Source of the DNA: a virus
Virus record (IMG/VR): IMGVR_UViG_3300032053_018315
Coordinates: 1 to 31,304 of that record
DNA: 31,304 nucleotides
Strand: one strand, 5' to 3'
Of the stretch, positions 5,366 through 12,191 are shown piece by piece. How positions within the stretch are numbered: position 1 is the first letter of the stretch; each line of letters starts with the position of its first letter. The notes under the pieces were generated by a model. The model was not told the origin of the DNA, made no database searches, and worked only from the letters and a program-made list of their open reading frames with translations. Both the position numbers and the translations under genes were made by a program.

Positions 5366-5732
5366 CAAGGGCCTCCTGCTCGGCGTCGTATTGTTTCAGA
5401 GAGCGAGCCCACATCACGCCATAGAAGGCGTCGATGTTGAGCAGCTTCTGGCCGTCCTCTTCGTAGCGCCGGGCTAGCCCCCTGCGCTCCAAGCCTGCGA
5501 AGAGTTCAGCGATGTGGTTCGCGTCGCAGCCCATCCTGGTGGCCAGAATGTCGAAGTCGGCCCGCTCCAGGTGGCACATCTGCATAACAAGCAGGAACTC
5601 CTCGCGGGTGATCCCCACCGCGACGTAGTGGACCAGCATCCGCTCGCGCATTACTGCGCTATTCCAGGGGCTTAGGGTGCCAAGGATGGTCCTGACTACC
5701 GCGCCCAATGCCTCGAATTCTTCCTGTTTCAT
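5346..5732 (-). CDS. Winged-helix-like protein of the replication region (unknown)
   Basis: 128 residues, start ATG with AGGAGG 5 bases upstream. After a helical N-terminus (MKQEEFEALGAVVRTILGTL), residues about 55-110 (DFDILATRMGCDANHIAELF, then AGLERRGLARRYEEDGQKLL) form a helix-turn-helix with a wing: a dissociated turn at MGCDANHI and a GLARRYEEDGQ hairpin. The tail LLNIDAFYGVMWARSLKQYD is aromatic. Its 3' end overlaps the start of the replication-initiator-like gene by 20 bases, so the two are probably translated together. A DNA-binding accessory role in replication or regulation is inferred. Confidence 0.75.
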   Translation of the reverse strand: MKQEEFEALGAVVRTILGTLSPWNSAVMRERMLVHYVAVGITREEFLLVMQMCHLERADFDILATRMGCDANHIAELFAGLERRGLARRYEEDGQKLLNIDAFYGVMWARSLKQYDAEQEALDGDKQV

Positions 5733-5806
5733 GGTGCCTCCTGTTCTAAGTGGGCCGCCGAGCCAGCCTGCCCATCACGGGCGGCCAGCCCTGGCGGCCA
5801 CCCTGT

Positions 5807-5986
5807 CTATGCCGTTCCGTTCATCTCCCGCAGCAGGCTGAGTACTTCGTCTTGCTGCTGGGCTACCCTGCCCAATTCTGCCACGAACCGTTCCTGGCGC
5901 TCCCGGTACTGCTGAGCCACTTTCGCTTCCAGGCCTCGCAATGTGTTCAGAATGTCCTCATACTGTGCCAGTTCCGCAGGTGACAT
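5807..5986 (-). CDS. 59-residue coiled-coil protein (unknown)
   Basis: ATG at 5984-5986 with a full GGAGGTGAT Shine-Dalgarno that lies inside the last codons of the upstream gene, and only 2 bases separate that gene's stop from this start. The sequence starts MSPAELAQYEDILNTLRGLE and ends LRREMNGTA-like. The whole chain is helix-forming with a heptad Leu/Val/Gln pattern, indicating a short coiled-coil. It is too short for an enzyme and is probably a dimerising accessory protein. Function unknown. Confidence 0.8.
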   Translation of the reverse strand: MSPAELAQYEDILNTLRGLEAKVAQQYRERQERFVAELGRVAQQQDEVLSLLREMNGTA

Positions 5987-5988
5987 GG

Positions 5989-6297
5989 TTAATCACCTCC
6001 TTCCCGAACTTCGGCGGCCAAAGTGGGTTGGCCAGGTACAGTCTTCAGCCTGCTGGGATCCCAGCGATAAAGCTCCAGTATCCAACGGCCGCGGTCAGTG
6101 ATCTTGTACTTTCGGTGCCGGTCTGGGAGTTCCTCTACGAACCCGTCTCTGACCCACGACCGACAATGCCACCAGACTGGCCGAGCACCAGCCAGCCCCA
6201 CTGCCTCTGCAATCTCTCGCAGAAGAGGCGGCTGCCCATGAGCATCCTCGTAAAGCGCCAGAAACCCCAGCGTGTCTAATGCCTTGTTACCAATCAC
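5989..6297 (-). CDS. LexA-type helix-turn-helix protein without a protease domain
   Basis: First gene of the leftward operon. The GTG at 6295-6297 is preferred since GGAGGGG lies 3-5 bases before it. A GTG at 6309 is the longer alternative. About 102 residues: LDTLGFLALYEDAHGQPPLL, then REIAEAVGLAGARPVWWHCR, then VRDGFVEELPDRHRKYKITD. HGQPPLLREIAEAVGL is the hallmark of the LexA N-terminal winged helix (usually HGYPPTxREIAxxxGL). The Ala-Gly cleavage site and the serine/lysine protease domain of LexA or CI are absent. It could be the immunity repressor or an early regulator, but it cannot self-cleave in an SOS response. Its 3' end encodes the mismatch copy of the dispersed palindrome, as LAAEV. 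Confidence 0.82.
   Translation of the reverse strand: MIGNKALDTLGFLALYEDAHGQPPLLREIAEAVGLAGARPVWWHCRSWVRDGFVEELPDRHRKYKITDRGRWILELYRWDPSRLKTVPGQPTLAAEVREGGD
6010..6022. repeat. Dispersed palindrome, copy 4 (one mismatch)
   Basis: TTCGGCGGCCAAA differs from the consensus at one position (G to A) and keeps both outer flanks (A at -2, T at +2). It lies within the 3' coding end of the LexA-type HTH gene and is read there as L-A-A-E-V on the minus strand. Confidence 0.75.
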
Positions 6298-6328
6298 GTT
6301 CCCCTCCACAGTAGTCTAATGTACGGTA

Positions 6329-6357
6329 ATTGTAAACTACTATCTGAATCTTGTCAA
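6329..6357 (-). promoter_or_regulatory. Leftward early promoter (TTGACA-N17-TACAAT)
   Basis: On the minus strand TTGACA (6352-6357) and TACAAT (6329-6334) are separated by exactly 17 bases, a nearly perfect sigma-70 promoter. The start of transcription would be near 6322, about 25 bases before the GTG of the LexA-type gene. AGTAGT (6310-6315) and ACTACT (6336-6341) form a 6-bp inverted repeat bracketing the -10 and start region, a possible operator. Confidence 0.85.
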
Positions 6358-6389
6358 GGATCGTACTACAGACTGCTGCCTCTAAATCC

Positions 6390-6418
6390 TCGACTCTAGC
6401 GAGCAACTGCCTTATAAT
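6390..6418 (+). promoter_or_regulatory. Rightward promoter (TCGACT-N17-TATAAT)
   Basis: An exact TATAAT at 6413-6418 is spaced 17 bases from TCGACT (four of six matches to TTGACA) at 6390-6395. Transcription would begin near 6425 and read the packaging and structural genes. Palindrome copy 5 lies at about +12 to +24, where a bound protein would block initiation or early elongation. Confidence 0.7.
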
Positions 6419-6436
6419 GCACTTAGCGATGCCGAA

Positions 6437-6449
6437 TTCGGCGGCCGAA
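6437..6449. repeat. Dispersed palindrome, copy 5, with an overlapping extra half-site
   Basis: Exact TTCGGCGGCCGAA in the leader of the rightward transcript. It is preceded directly by GCCGAA (6431-6436), so the site reads GCCGAATTCGGCGGCCGAA and contains two overlapping palindromes. The flanks are symmetric (A at -2, T at +2). Confidence 0.92.
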
Positions 6450-6551
6450 TTTTCGGGAGAGATGGAGGGGAGTGACGCGCAGCTTCAACACCGACCTGGA
6501 AACGCAGTGAAAGCGCGCGCTCCCTCTCTTAAGAAATCGGGGCAGGTCACT

Positions 6552-6770
6552 ATGGCAAAGAAGAGTTGGCTCGGTAAACTGAAGCTCCGCAAGGGCGCCC
6601 TGATCATCTACGCCAGGAGCAGAGGTGGAATCAGCGCGGACGGCAAGATCAACAAGACTTGGGCCAGACAGGAACAGTCTAGACTTCGCGCCAAGTCTTC
6701 TCGCACCACAGCAGAGACTACTGCCCTACGCAGACTTAACCTGTACATCAATCGCCTAAGTAAGAGGTGA
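6552..6770 (+). CDS. 72-residue basic protein upstream of the small terminase (unknown)
   Basis: The ATG at 6552 (MAKKSWLGKLKLRKGALIIY) is preferred. A longer frame upstream would start before the predicted promoter, and an in-frame ATG at 6462 has its GGGAG too close. The protein is strongly basic (Lys/Arg throughout) and ends LNLYINRLSKR. The pattern of W, then RKGAL, a Gly-containing turn and a C-terminal Arg/Leu helix resembles small basic proteins often found near phage head genes, whose function is mostly unassigned. The stop is 4 bases before the small terminase ATG, with AGAGGTGA spanning the junction, so the two genes are coupled. Confidence 0.7.
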   Translation: MAKKSWLGKLKLRKGALIIYARSRGGISADGKINKTWARQEQSRLRAKSSRTTAETTALRRLNLYINRLSKR

Positions 6771-6774
6771 CCCT

Positions 6775-7239
6775 ATGGAAGCTCAAGTAGATATGCCGGA
6801 GAATACCGCGAACTGCCGAGAAACCACCCTCCAGGAGCAGTTGGCCAGGCTCTCCAATGACCAGCTTCGATACGTACTGGCCCGGCTGAGAACATCCTCG
6901 ATGCGGAACGCTTGTGTGGCGACTGGTATCTCTGAAAGCACAGTAACCCACTGGCCTGACTACGTTGACGAGACTGTCACGCTGCTGCTTCTGGACACTG
7001 TTGCAGCTGCCCGGGCCTTGATGGTACGGACCCTGGCTCAGGCGATGGCTGTGAAAGCGCAGGGGCTAGAGAGCAAGGATGAGAAGGTCAAGCAGGCAGC
7101 GGCAAGCGAACTACTTGACCGTACCCTGGGTCGCGCGTCGCAGTCACTGGACCTGCACCACAGCATTTCTAACGAGACGCGCAAGTTCATGGCTGAGTTG
7201 GTTGGCCTGGGCACTGACGAGGGCGAGAGTTCCGAGTAG
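6775..7239 (+). CDS. terS: Terminase small subunit (probable)
   Basis: 154 residues. A helix-turn-helix at about 40-65 (SSMRNACVATGISESTVTHW) is followed by a long helical stretch (TLLLLDTVAAARALMVRTLA) and by VKQAAASELLDRTLGRASQS, a common end of the oligomerisation region in small terminases before an acidic tail. The HTH would bind the packaging-start DNA and the helices would form a ring. It lies just upstream of the large terminase, in the expected order, although an unusually long non-coding gap separates them. AGAGGTGA at the end of the preceding gene supplies the ribosome-binding site. The assignment rests on HTH plus helix architecture and gene order. Confidence 0.78.
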   Translation: MEAQVDMPENTANCRETTLQEQLARLSNDQLRYVLARLRTSSMRNACVATGISESTVTHWPDYVDETVTLLLLDTVAAARALMVRTLAQAMAVKAQGLESKDEKVKQAAASELLDRTLGRASQSLDLHHSISNETRKFMAELVGLGTDEGESSE

Positions 7240-7923
7240 CGGACAGCTGCGCGCCTGGAGCAGCAAGCTACCTTTCCTGCCCTGCCAGCATAGGCACTGA
7301 GGTAACAGCGCTCTTTCAGGGGGTCGGCGCGCAAGACACCGGTCGAACGGCTGGGCGCGCCGACTCCTAAGCGAGCATTCTCAGCTTAGAGCATAGCGGG
7401 GAGAAGTGATAAGCAAAGGGGAGGAGCTTGAGGCGCGCATGGTGTCGGGTAAGTGATGAGCGGATGGTATGGGCTTGAGCTACTCGGGGTGTGGTTTCGT
7501 GGTGGGGGACGTCTCTGTTGCGCGCCGTGTCGTAAGAGCACATTACTCAGTTCAAGCACAGGCGCGCAAGCTCTTGGCCTAGAGGAGCATTGGCAGGGCA
7601 GTAGGCGGCACGGTGTAGTGGGGGCAGGACTTTCACAAGGGGCGGTTGGCCCAGAGGGTAGGCCCAGATCGCCGAAGTAGGCTCCCAGTCACAGTTGGGT
7701 GCCCGGAGTCCGAACCCACGAGGTACAGGGGCAGTGCGGCGGGCAGGTGTGGGCTCGGGGAGAGGGTGCTCCACTCCTGCCAGGTGGCGGTTGGAGAGCC
7801 TGGCGGGGATGCCGGCTACACCCGTTCCGCTCCTTGCCTGCAGGCACAGGGCTCACCTCCGGTTGAAGGTCGGTTGGAGAGTCTCACGGGAATGCCGGCT
7901 TGATCGTTCAGAGAGGGAACACT
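7240..7923 (+). other. 684-bp non-coding segment between small and large terminase (candidate packaging site)
   Basis: I find no frame here with a convincing start, ribosome-binding site and protein-like composition. The segment has six GCGCGC words, at 7249, 7327, 7355, 7433, 7520 and 7562. Two intervals are exactly 78 bp, and GGCGCGCAAG occurs twice (7326 and 7561). It also has a hairpin CTAAGC/GCTTAG (7367-7389) and a pair of 30-bp direct repeats near the large terminase. Small terminases bind repeated sites at pac/cos regions close to their own genes, so a packaging-initiation or regulatory RNA role is possible. No tRNA is recognised. Confidence 0.6.
7788..7900 (+). repeat. Pair of 30-bp direct repeats, 83-bp period
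   Basis: 7788-7817 and 7871-7900 both begin CGGTTGGAGAG and end TGCCGGCT, agreeing at about 26 of 30 positions. The 83-bp period is not a multiple of three, and both copies lie outside any supported gene, so the similarity is at the DNA level. The second copy ends 24 bases before the large terminase start. Confidence 0.75.
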
Positions 7924-9351
7924 ATGGGCCGATGGCCGACTGTAGCGAAAAAGGCACGCATCTTCGAGCAGGTGGGCTACCAGCCGAGTGAGGTGCAGTG
8001 GCAGATCCACCAGAGCAAGGCGCAGGTGCTTCTCATTGCAGGTGGGGAGCGCAGTGGAAAGTCGCGCAGTTCGGCCGCCGAAGTTCTGGCTCGAACGCCG
8101 TGGTGTTACCGGTCCGGCCAGGTTGCGATAGTCGGGCAGGAATATGATCAAAGTCGCAGCGAGTGCGAATATTTAATTGGAGACTTCGAGAAGTTGCAGT
8201 GGTTAGCCAGGGCGCCTTCCCTGCCCCGACAGGGCACGTGGTCGTGGGACGTTATTGGCCCGAAGGGCACCATTGGATTCGAGACCATCTCCTTAAGCCG
8301 GGCTGGTGTGAGGGAGCTTACAGGCAGGGGCCGAGCCTACGATGTTGTTTTGGTTTGTGAGGCGGGTTTGGTCAGCTACGACACCCTCTTGGGGGCACTC
8401 GGTAGGGTATCGGAGACACGGGGCCTGATCATCTTGTCGGGGACATTGTGGTCTGACGTTGGTTGGCTGCCCGATCTCTACCAGGCATTTGCGGGACCGA
8501 ACGTTTTCAACGGAGCGGTGTTTGCCCTACCGACGTGGGGCAACCTGGCAGTGTTCCCCGGTGGTGAGGACGATCCCGAGATCAAGCGTCTGCGGGACAC
8601 TCTGCCTACCAGTGAGTTCTCCAGGCGGGTAGCGGCGCAGTTGGTGCCAAGTGCGGGGCGCGTCTTTCCTGAGTTCACGTACGCGACGCACGTTAAAGAG
8701 ATCGAATACGATCCCGAGTTGCCAGTCTACCTGGCGGTGGATGCTGGCTACCAGCCCAGCAAGTACAGTGTGTTGGCCTTACAGGTGAGGACAGAGTCAG
8801 TTCCCCTGCCAGATGGAACCACCGCAGAACTCGAAGTGGTGTACCAGGTTGGCGAGGTTTGGGTGAATGGTGAGACACATCACAGCGTCATTGCGATGTG
8901 CCGGGAGCGTGAGTGGTGGCACGGGGTAACCCAAGCAGTTGGTGGGCATGAGACGGCTGCTCACCAGGCTGCTAAGTCTACTGCCGAGGTGTGGCGCGGC
9001 CTGGTGGGTACAGTAGACGGTGACCCGAAGGACTTCACCTTCACGACATTCAATGCCGGTCGGGTCTTAGATGGGATCGTGAGGGTGAAGACATTCCTGT
9101 CTGATCCTGCCCTGAAGGTGCCGCGGTACTACTGTGCACCTGGTTGCACTGGCACTCAGCAGGAGTTTCAGAAGTACAGCCGGCGCGTGAGCAATAAGGG
9201 TGAAGTGACCAGTGAGGAACCAGAAGATCGCAACAACGATGCGATGGACTCATTGAGAAACTTCTTAGTCTGGAAGTACGGACTGGTAGAGCGCAGTGGT
9301 GCGTTTGGAGTTGTTAAAGCAGGCAAGCGCAGAGGCGCGAGCAGAGGATAG
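7924..9351 (+). CDS. terL: Terminase large subunit (ATPase and nuclease)
   Basis: 475 residues from the ATG at 7924, preceded by GAGAGGGAAC. An in-frame TTG at 7900 is a poorer start. Walker A is GGERSGKS at about residues 40-47. The Walker B region is DVVLVCEAG with the catalytic Glu at about 146, but Cys stands where the usual Asp would be. The RNase-H-fold nuclease begins with YLAVDAGYQP (Asp about 273) and ends with RNNDAMDSLRNF (Asp about 439 and 442). The enzyme docks on the portal, pumps DNA into the head by ATP hydrolysis and cuts concatemers. Palindrome copy 6 encodes SSAAEV immediately after Walker A. Confidence 0.93.
   Translation: MGRWPTVAKKARIFEQVGYQPSEVQWQIHQSKAQVLLIAGGERSGKSRSSAAEVLARTPWCYRSGQVAIVGQEYDQSRSECEYLIGDFEKLQWLARAPSLPRQGTWSWDVIGPKGTIGFETISLSRAGVRELTGRGRAYDVVLVCEAGLVSYDTLLGALGRVSETRGLIILSGTLWSDVGWLPDLYQAFAGPNVFNGAVFALPTWGNLAVFPGGEDDPEIKRLRDTLPTSEFSRRVAAQLVPSAGRVFPEFTYATHVKEIEYDPELPVYLAVDAGYQPSKYSVLALQVRTESVPLPDGTTAELEVVYQVGEVWVNGETHHSVIAMCREREWWHGVTQAVGGHETAAHQAAKSTAEVWRGLVGTVDGDPKDFTFTTFNAGRVLDGIVRVKTFLSDPALKVPRYYCAPGCTGTQQEFQKYSRRVSNKGEVTSEEPEDRNNDAMDSLRNFLVWKYGLVERSGAFGVVKAGKRRGASRG
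8070..8082. repeat. Dispersed palindrome, copy 6 (TTCGGCCGCCGAA)
   Basis: Exact copy inside terL directly after the Walker A codons, read as S-S-A-A-E-V. It is the last copy with symmetric flanks (A at -2, T at +2). Confidence 0.9.
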
Positions 9352-9353
9352 AT

Positions 9354-9366
9354 TTCGGCGGCCGAA
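9354..9366. repeat. Dispersed palindrome, copy 7 (TTCGGCGGCCGAA)
   Basis: Exact copy in the terL-portal gap, 2 bases after the terL stop and 8 bases before the GGAGG of the portal gene. It has A at -2 and C at +2. Confidence 0.9.
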
Positions 9367-9385
9367 ACGGCCGTGGAGGTACAGG

Positions 9386-11308
9386 ATGAAGCCAAGTGAA
9401 CTGACCGTTGGGTTTGTGCAAACTAGAGCCCTGGCTCTCAAGAGCAAGTGGGGCGAGCGCAACTCGCGCATGAACGAGTACGAGCGCATCTACTTGCTGG
9501 ACATCTGGGATGAAGAGGCCGGCCCAGATGAGCGCAGACTGGCAGTGCCAATCGCCTGGACCAGGGTCGAAAGCTACAAGGCACTCTTGCTGACCAAGCC
9601 ACCGGTGATCAGCGTTCCTGCCTCCGACATCAAGGCAGTAGCAGCCGACCAGGCTGATCTGATCGAGAAATTCTTGTATGCTGCCTGGGACCGGGCTGGT
9701 GTTCTGGACGCACTGGCTGATGCCGAGTGGTTCGCGTGCTGCCTCGGGGAGGGTGTGCTCCGCTGCCTGTACGATGACAACGCCGCGGACGGTGATGTTC
9801 CCCTGCTGATCCAGGGCAACGTAGACCCGCGCAACGTGTATGCCCTGCCATCTTCCAGGCCCGGGCAGGATGCAGAACTGGTGCACACCTGGAAGCGCAG
9901 CCGGCGCGAGATTGAGGAAGAGTGGGGCACCCTGCCTGGCCATCCTGATGGTGTTCAGGAAGCAGGGTGGCAGGACGTTGAGATTGACTTCATTGATTAC
10001 TGGCGCGTGGACGTCATCGAGGAGACTGTCAAGGTTGAGCCCATCGAGCAGGTAGAGGGTGGGGTTGAGGGGCTGGTTGGCACTGCCAAGGGTGAGAAGC
10101 CCAAGAAGTCCAAGGCCAAGACTAAGAAGGTGCGCAGGCGAGCGGTCACCAACTGTGTGGTAGCAGGTGACGACTTCCTCAAGAAGCCGGTGCGTATGCC
10201 TGGCTACAGCCGAATCCCCTTCATCCGGTACGCCGGGATCAGCACACCGCTCAAGGGCGAGGACGGTGCCTTGAGTGTGTTGTTCCCCATCACGGGTGGA
10301 GCCAAGATCGGGTCGGGCGATGTGAAGGGTGTGGTTGCTGCATTCTGTGAACTGCTCGGGTACAGGCAGCGGATCGTGGAGATGTTCGCCAACGCAGCCA
10401 CAGTAGTAACCGGGACAGACAAACCTATCACCCTGGACTTCGGACCTGACGCACAGAACTACCTACCTGCCGGTGCCAAGATAGACTTCCTTGTACCGCC
10501 CGGTCCCCATCCTGCCGGTGATGCTCAACTCCAGATACTGGAATCGCAGATCGAAGATGCAACCGTATCGGCTGGGATGATGGGCAGGTATCAGGGTGAC
10601 GTGTCTGGACTGGCGCTGAGTGCGATGGCCAACCCGATCTTGATGAGAATCGCCCACCGTCAGCGAACCAGGGAACATTCCTACCAGGCATTGAACGAAC
10701 TGATTCTTGAACTAGCGGAGTTCTACTCTGGGCCTGATGGGTGGAGTGTGTGGGGGCAGACGGATGTGGGCTCGATTGACCTGGTGATCAAGCCGGAGGA
10801 CATCGGGGGCTACCACAGGAACCTGGTCAAGCTGTCTGCTTCCCTGCCCAAGGATGCGAACGGCGAGGTTATGATGATGGCAAACCTCGTTTCCCAGAAC
10901 CTGATCAGCCACGAGACATTCCTGGACCAGCTACAGCAAGCCAAGGGTCTGATCAACCAGTCCCCGATGGACGAGATCAAGGCGGTACTCAGGGACAAGA
11001 TGTTGTTCTCTAGCAAGGCTTCTGAGATCGTGGCCAACATCATCGTGTCCCAGTACTCCCAGGAATTGGCCGATGCTTTGGGAATCACACTACCGGGAAC
11101 TTCGGCGGCCGAATCACAACCACCCACTCCTGCAGGCCCACCTATGCCTAGTGGCCCGATGCTGCCGCCAGGTGTAGTCGCGCCTCAGCAGATCCCGGAG
11201 ATGATAGGTGCTCAGGGGCCGAAGGGGTTAGCTGCGATGATGGCGATGGCAGGCAATCCGCCACCAGAGGCGCCACCTATTCCGGGGAATGTAGGAGGGG
11301 CACAGTGA
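9386..11308 (+). CDS. Portal protein
   Basis: 640 residues from the ATG at 9386, chosen for GGAGG six bases upstream. The earlier open frame overlaps terL. The position after terL and the size fit a portal, the dodecameric ring at one vertex of the head through which DNA passes. Recognisable portal-like features are the N-terminal helices with YERIYLLDIWDEEAGPDERR, an alpha/beta core including VPIAWTRVESYKALLLTKPP, the stem/crown region near VSAGMMGRYQGDVSGLALSA and later long helices (RTREHSYQALNELILELAEF). A Lys-rich insertion lies at about 234-252 (KPKKSKAKTKKVRRR). The last 70 residues are Pro/Met/Gly-rich. A P22-like or short-tail-type portal is more likely than the short HK97-type. Palindrome copy 8 is encoded near the C-terminus as TSAAES. 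Confidence 0.85.
   Translation: MKPSELTVGFVQTRALALKSKWGERNSRMNEYERIYLLDIWDEEAGPDERRLAVPIAWTRVESYKALLLTKPPVISVPASDIKAVAADQADLIEKFLYAAWDRAGVLDALADAEWFACCLGEGVLRCLYDDNAADGDVPLLIQGNVDPRNVYALPSSRPGQDAELVHTWKRSRREIEEEWGTLPGHPDGVQEAGWQDVEIDFIDYWRVDVIEETVKVEPIEQVEGGVEGLVGTAKGEKPKKSKAKTKKVRRRAVTNCVVAGDDFLKKPVRMPGYSRIPFIRYAGISTPLKGEDGALSVLFPITGGAKIGSGDVKGVVAAFCELLGYRQRIVEMFANAATVVTGTDKPITLDFGPDAQNYLPAGAKIDFLVPPGPHPAGDAQLQILESQIEDATVSAGMMGRYQGDVSGLALSAMANPILMRIAHRQRTREHSYQALNELILELAEFYSGPDGWSVWGQTDVGSIDLVIKPEDIGGYHRNLVKLSASLPKDANGEVMMMANLVSQNLISHETFLDQLQQAKGLINQSPMDEIKAVLRDKMLFSSKASEIVANIIVSQYSQELADALGITLPGTSAAESQPPTPAGPPMPSGPMLPPGVVAPQQIPEMIGAQGPKGLAAMMAMAGNPPPEAPPIPGNVGGAQ
11101..11113. repeat. Dispersed palindrome, copy 8 (TTCGGCGGCCGAA)
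   Basis: Exact copy in the Pro-rich C-terminal coding part of the portal gene, read as T-S-A-A-E-S. It has A at -2 and C at +2. Confidence 0.9.
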
Positions 11309-11571
11309 AAGGCACGAGTGGGCTGATTCATGATGCGGCGATTGAGGCGGTGGGCATCCTGGCCGACGTGGCACAGAGCATGAAGACCGAACAACTTGGG
11401 GATCGGGCAGTGCTGGCGCGATACGCACGGCAGCGCGGCAACCCCCAGGCTATCGTGGCATTCGCAGCGCAGCAGCTGCCCAGTACGACTCCTGACCAGG
11501 TAGGGGCAGAAGCCGCGCGATACACCAAGACGATGGAAGATCTTTGGCACAAGACCTATGGAGGTGACTAA
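11305..11571 (+). CDS. 88-residue helical protein after portal (unknown)
   Basis: A GTG start at 11305 overlaps the portal stop (GTGA), with GGAGGGG just upstream. The sequence MKGTSGLIHDAAIEAVGILA and later NPQAIVAFAAQQLPSTTPDQ is Ala-rich and helical, with no cysteines or signal. The 3' end overlaps the next start by one base (TAATG), so portal, this gene and the next are one translational chain. Its place in the head module suggests a structural or assembly role, but no family is recognised. Confidence 0.75.
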   Translation: MKGTSGLIHDAAIEAVGILADVAQSMKTEQLGDRAVLARYARQRGNPQAIVAFAAQQLPSTTPDQVGAEAARYTKTMEDLWHKTYGGD

Positions 11572-12167
11572 TGGCGACTATCACGGGCAACACTGGATAC
11601 TGGATCCCTGGAGTACCGGGTGGTGGGTGGGGAGCGCCGGCGCCCTCTCAGCCACAGACCATCACAGGGAATAACGGGTACTGGATTCCCAACGTGCCCG
11701 GTGGTGGGTGGGGTGTCCCAACCCCACAAACCTCGGCACAACCGCAAGGGCAGCAGCAACAGTCAGGCCAGCAGGGTGGCGGTGGGGGGGGAGTTGCCCT
11801 GCCTCCTGCATGGGGAACCACGCCAATGACAACTGGCGGGGCAGGGTGGTTGCCTTGGGGTGACTGGGGCCAGACACCGTGGGCTACCGTCCCAACCGTC
11901 AACGCTCAAGAACAGCAAGCGTGGATGAATGTTGCTCTGCCTTGGCAGCAAGCGCAACAACAGCAAGGGCAGTGGGCCACGGACTTTGCTCAGAGGGCGG
12001 CGACCGAGGCGTGGAACCAGCAGTTCCAAGGCGCGCAGTTTGCACAGCAGCAGGCGATGGACGCCTACAACCAGGCGCTGGCCCAGAAGCAACTGGAGGA
12101 GACGGCTCGCGGTGTGAACATGCAGACGTTCGGGCGCAGGTGGCAACCCCAAAGTCGCTGGATGTGA
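11571..12167 (+). CDS. Trp/Gly/Gln-rich low-complexity structural protein (unknown)
   Basis: 198 residues with GGAGGTGA before the ATG. The N-terminus contains a tandem duplication: TITGNTGYWIPGVPGGGWG and TITGNNGYWIPNVPGGGWG. A Gln/Gly-rich stretch follows, including a run of six glycines (about 62-75), then a Trp/Pro segment (GGAGWLPWGDWGQTPWATVP) and a Gln/Ala helical C-terminal half (QQAQQQQGQWATDFAQRAAT). The composition suggests a flexible linker or self-associating head protein. It ends 24 bases before the HNH gene, which may have inserted between it and the giant protein. No known family. Confidence 0.75.
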   Translation: MATITGNTGYWIPGVPGGGWGAPAPSQPQTITGNNGYWIPNVPGGGWGVPTPQTSAQPQGQQQQSGQQGGGGGGVALPPAWGTTPMTTGGAGWLPWGDWGQTPWATVPTVNAQEQQAWMNVALPWQQAQQQQGQWATDFAQRAATEAWNQQFQGAQFAQQQAMDAYNQALAQKQLEETARGVNMQTFGRRWQPQSRWM

Positions 12168-12191
12168 AACGTTCATTGTATAGGGGCATAG

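Noticed and set aside
5750-5762. A further palindrome-like sequence, GTGGGCCGCCGAG, upstream of the 5346-5732 gene
   Set aside because: It matches only 10 of 13 positions and lacks the TTC/GAA outer arms, so it was not counted. It may be a decayed copy.
6351-6551. Longer N-terminus for the 72-residue basic protein
   Set aside because: The extended frame would start upstream of the predicted promoter -10 and covers the palindrome and leader.
7640-7730. tRNA-like pieces (GGTTGG, TCCGAAC) in the terS-terL gap
   Set aside because: The arms do not form a proper T-stem, anticodon loop with T33, or acceptor stem on either strand.
7547-7991. Open frames of 75-98 residues in the terS-terL gap
   Set aside because: Pro/Arg/Gly-rich composition, no good ribosome-binding sites and no family resemblance. 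The repeats lie in different frames.
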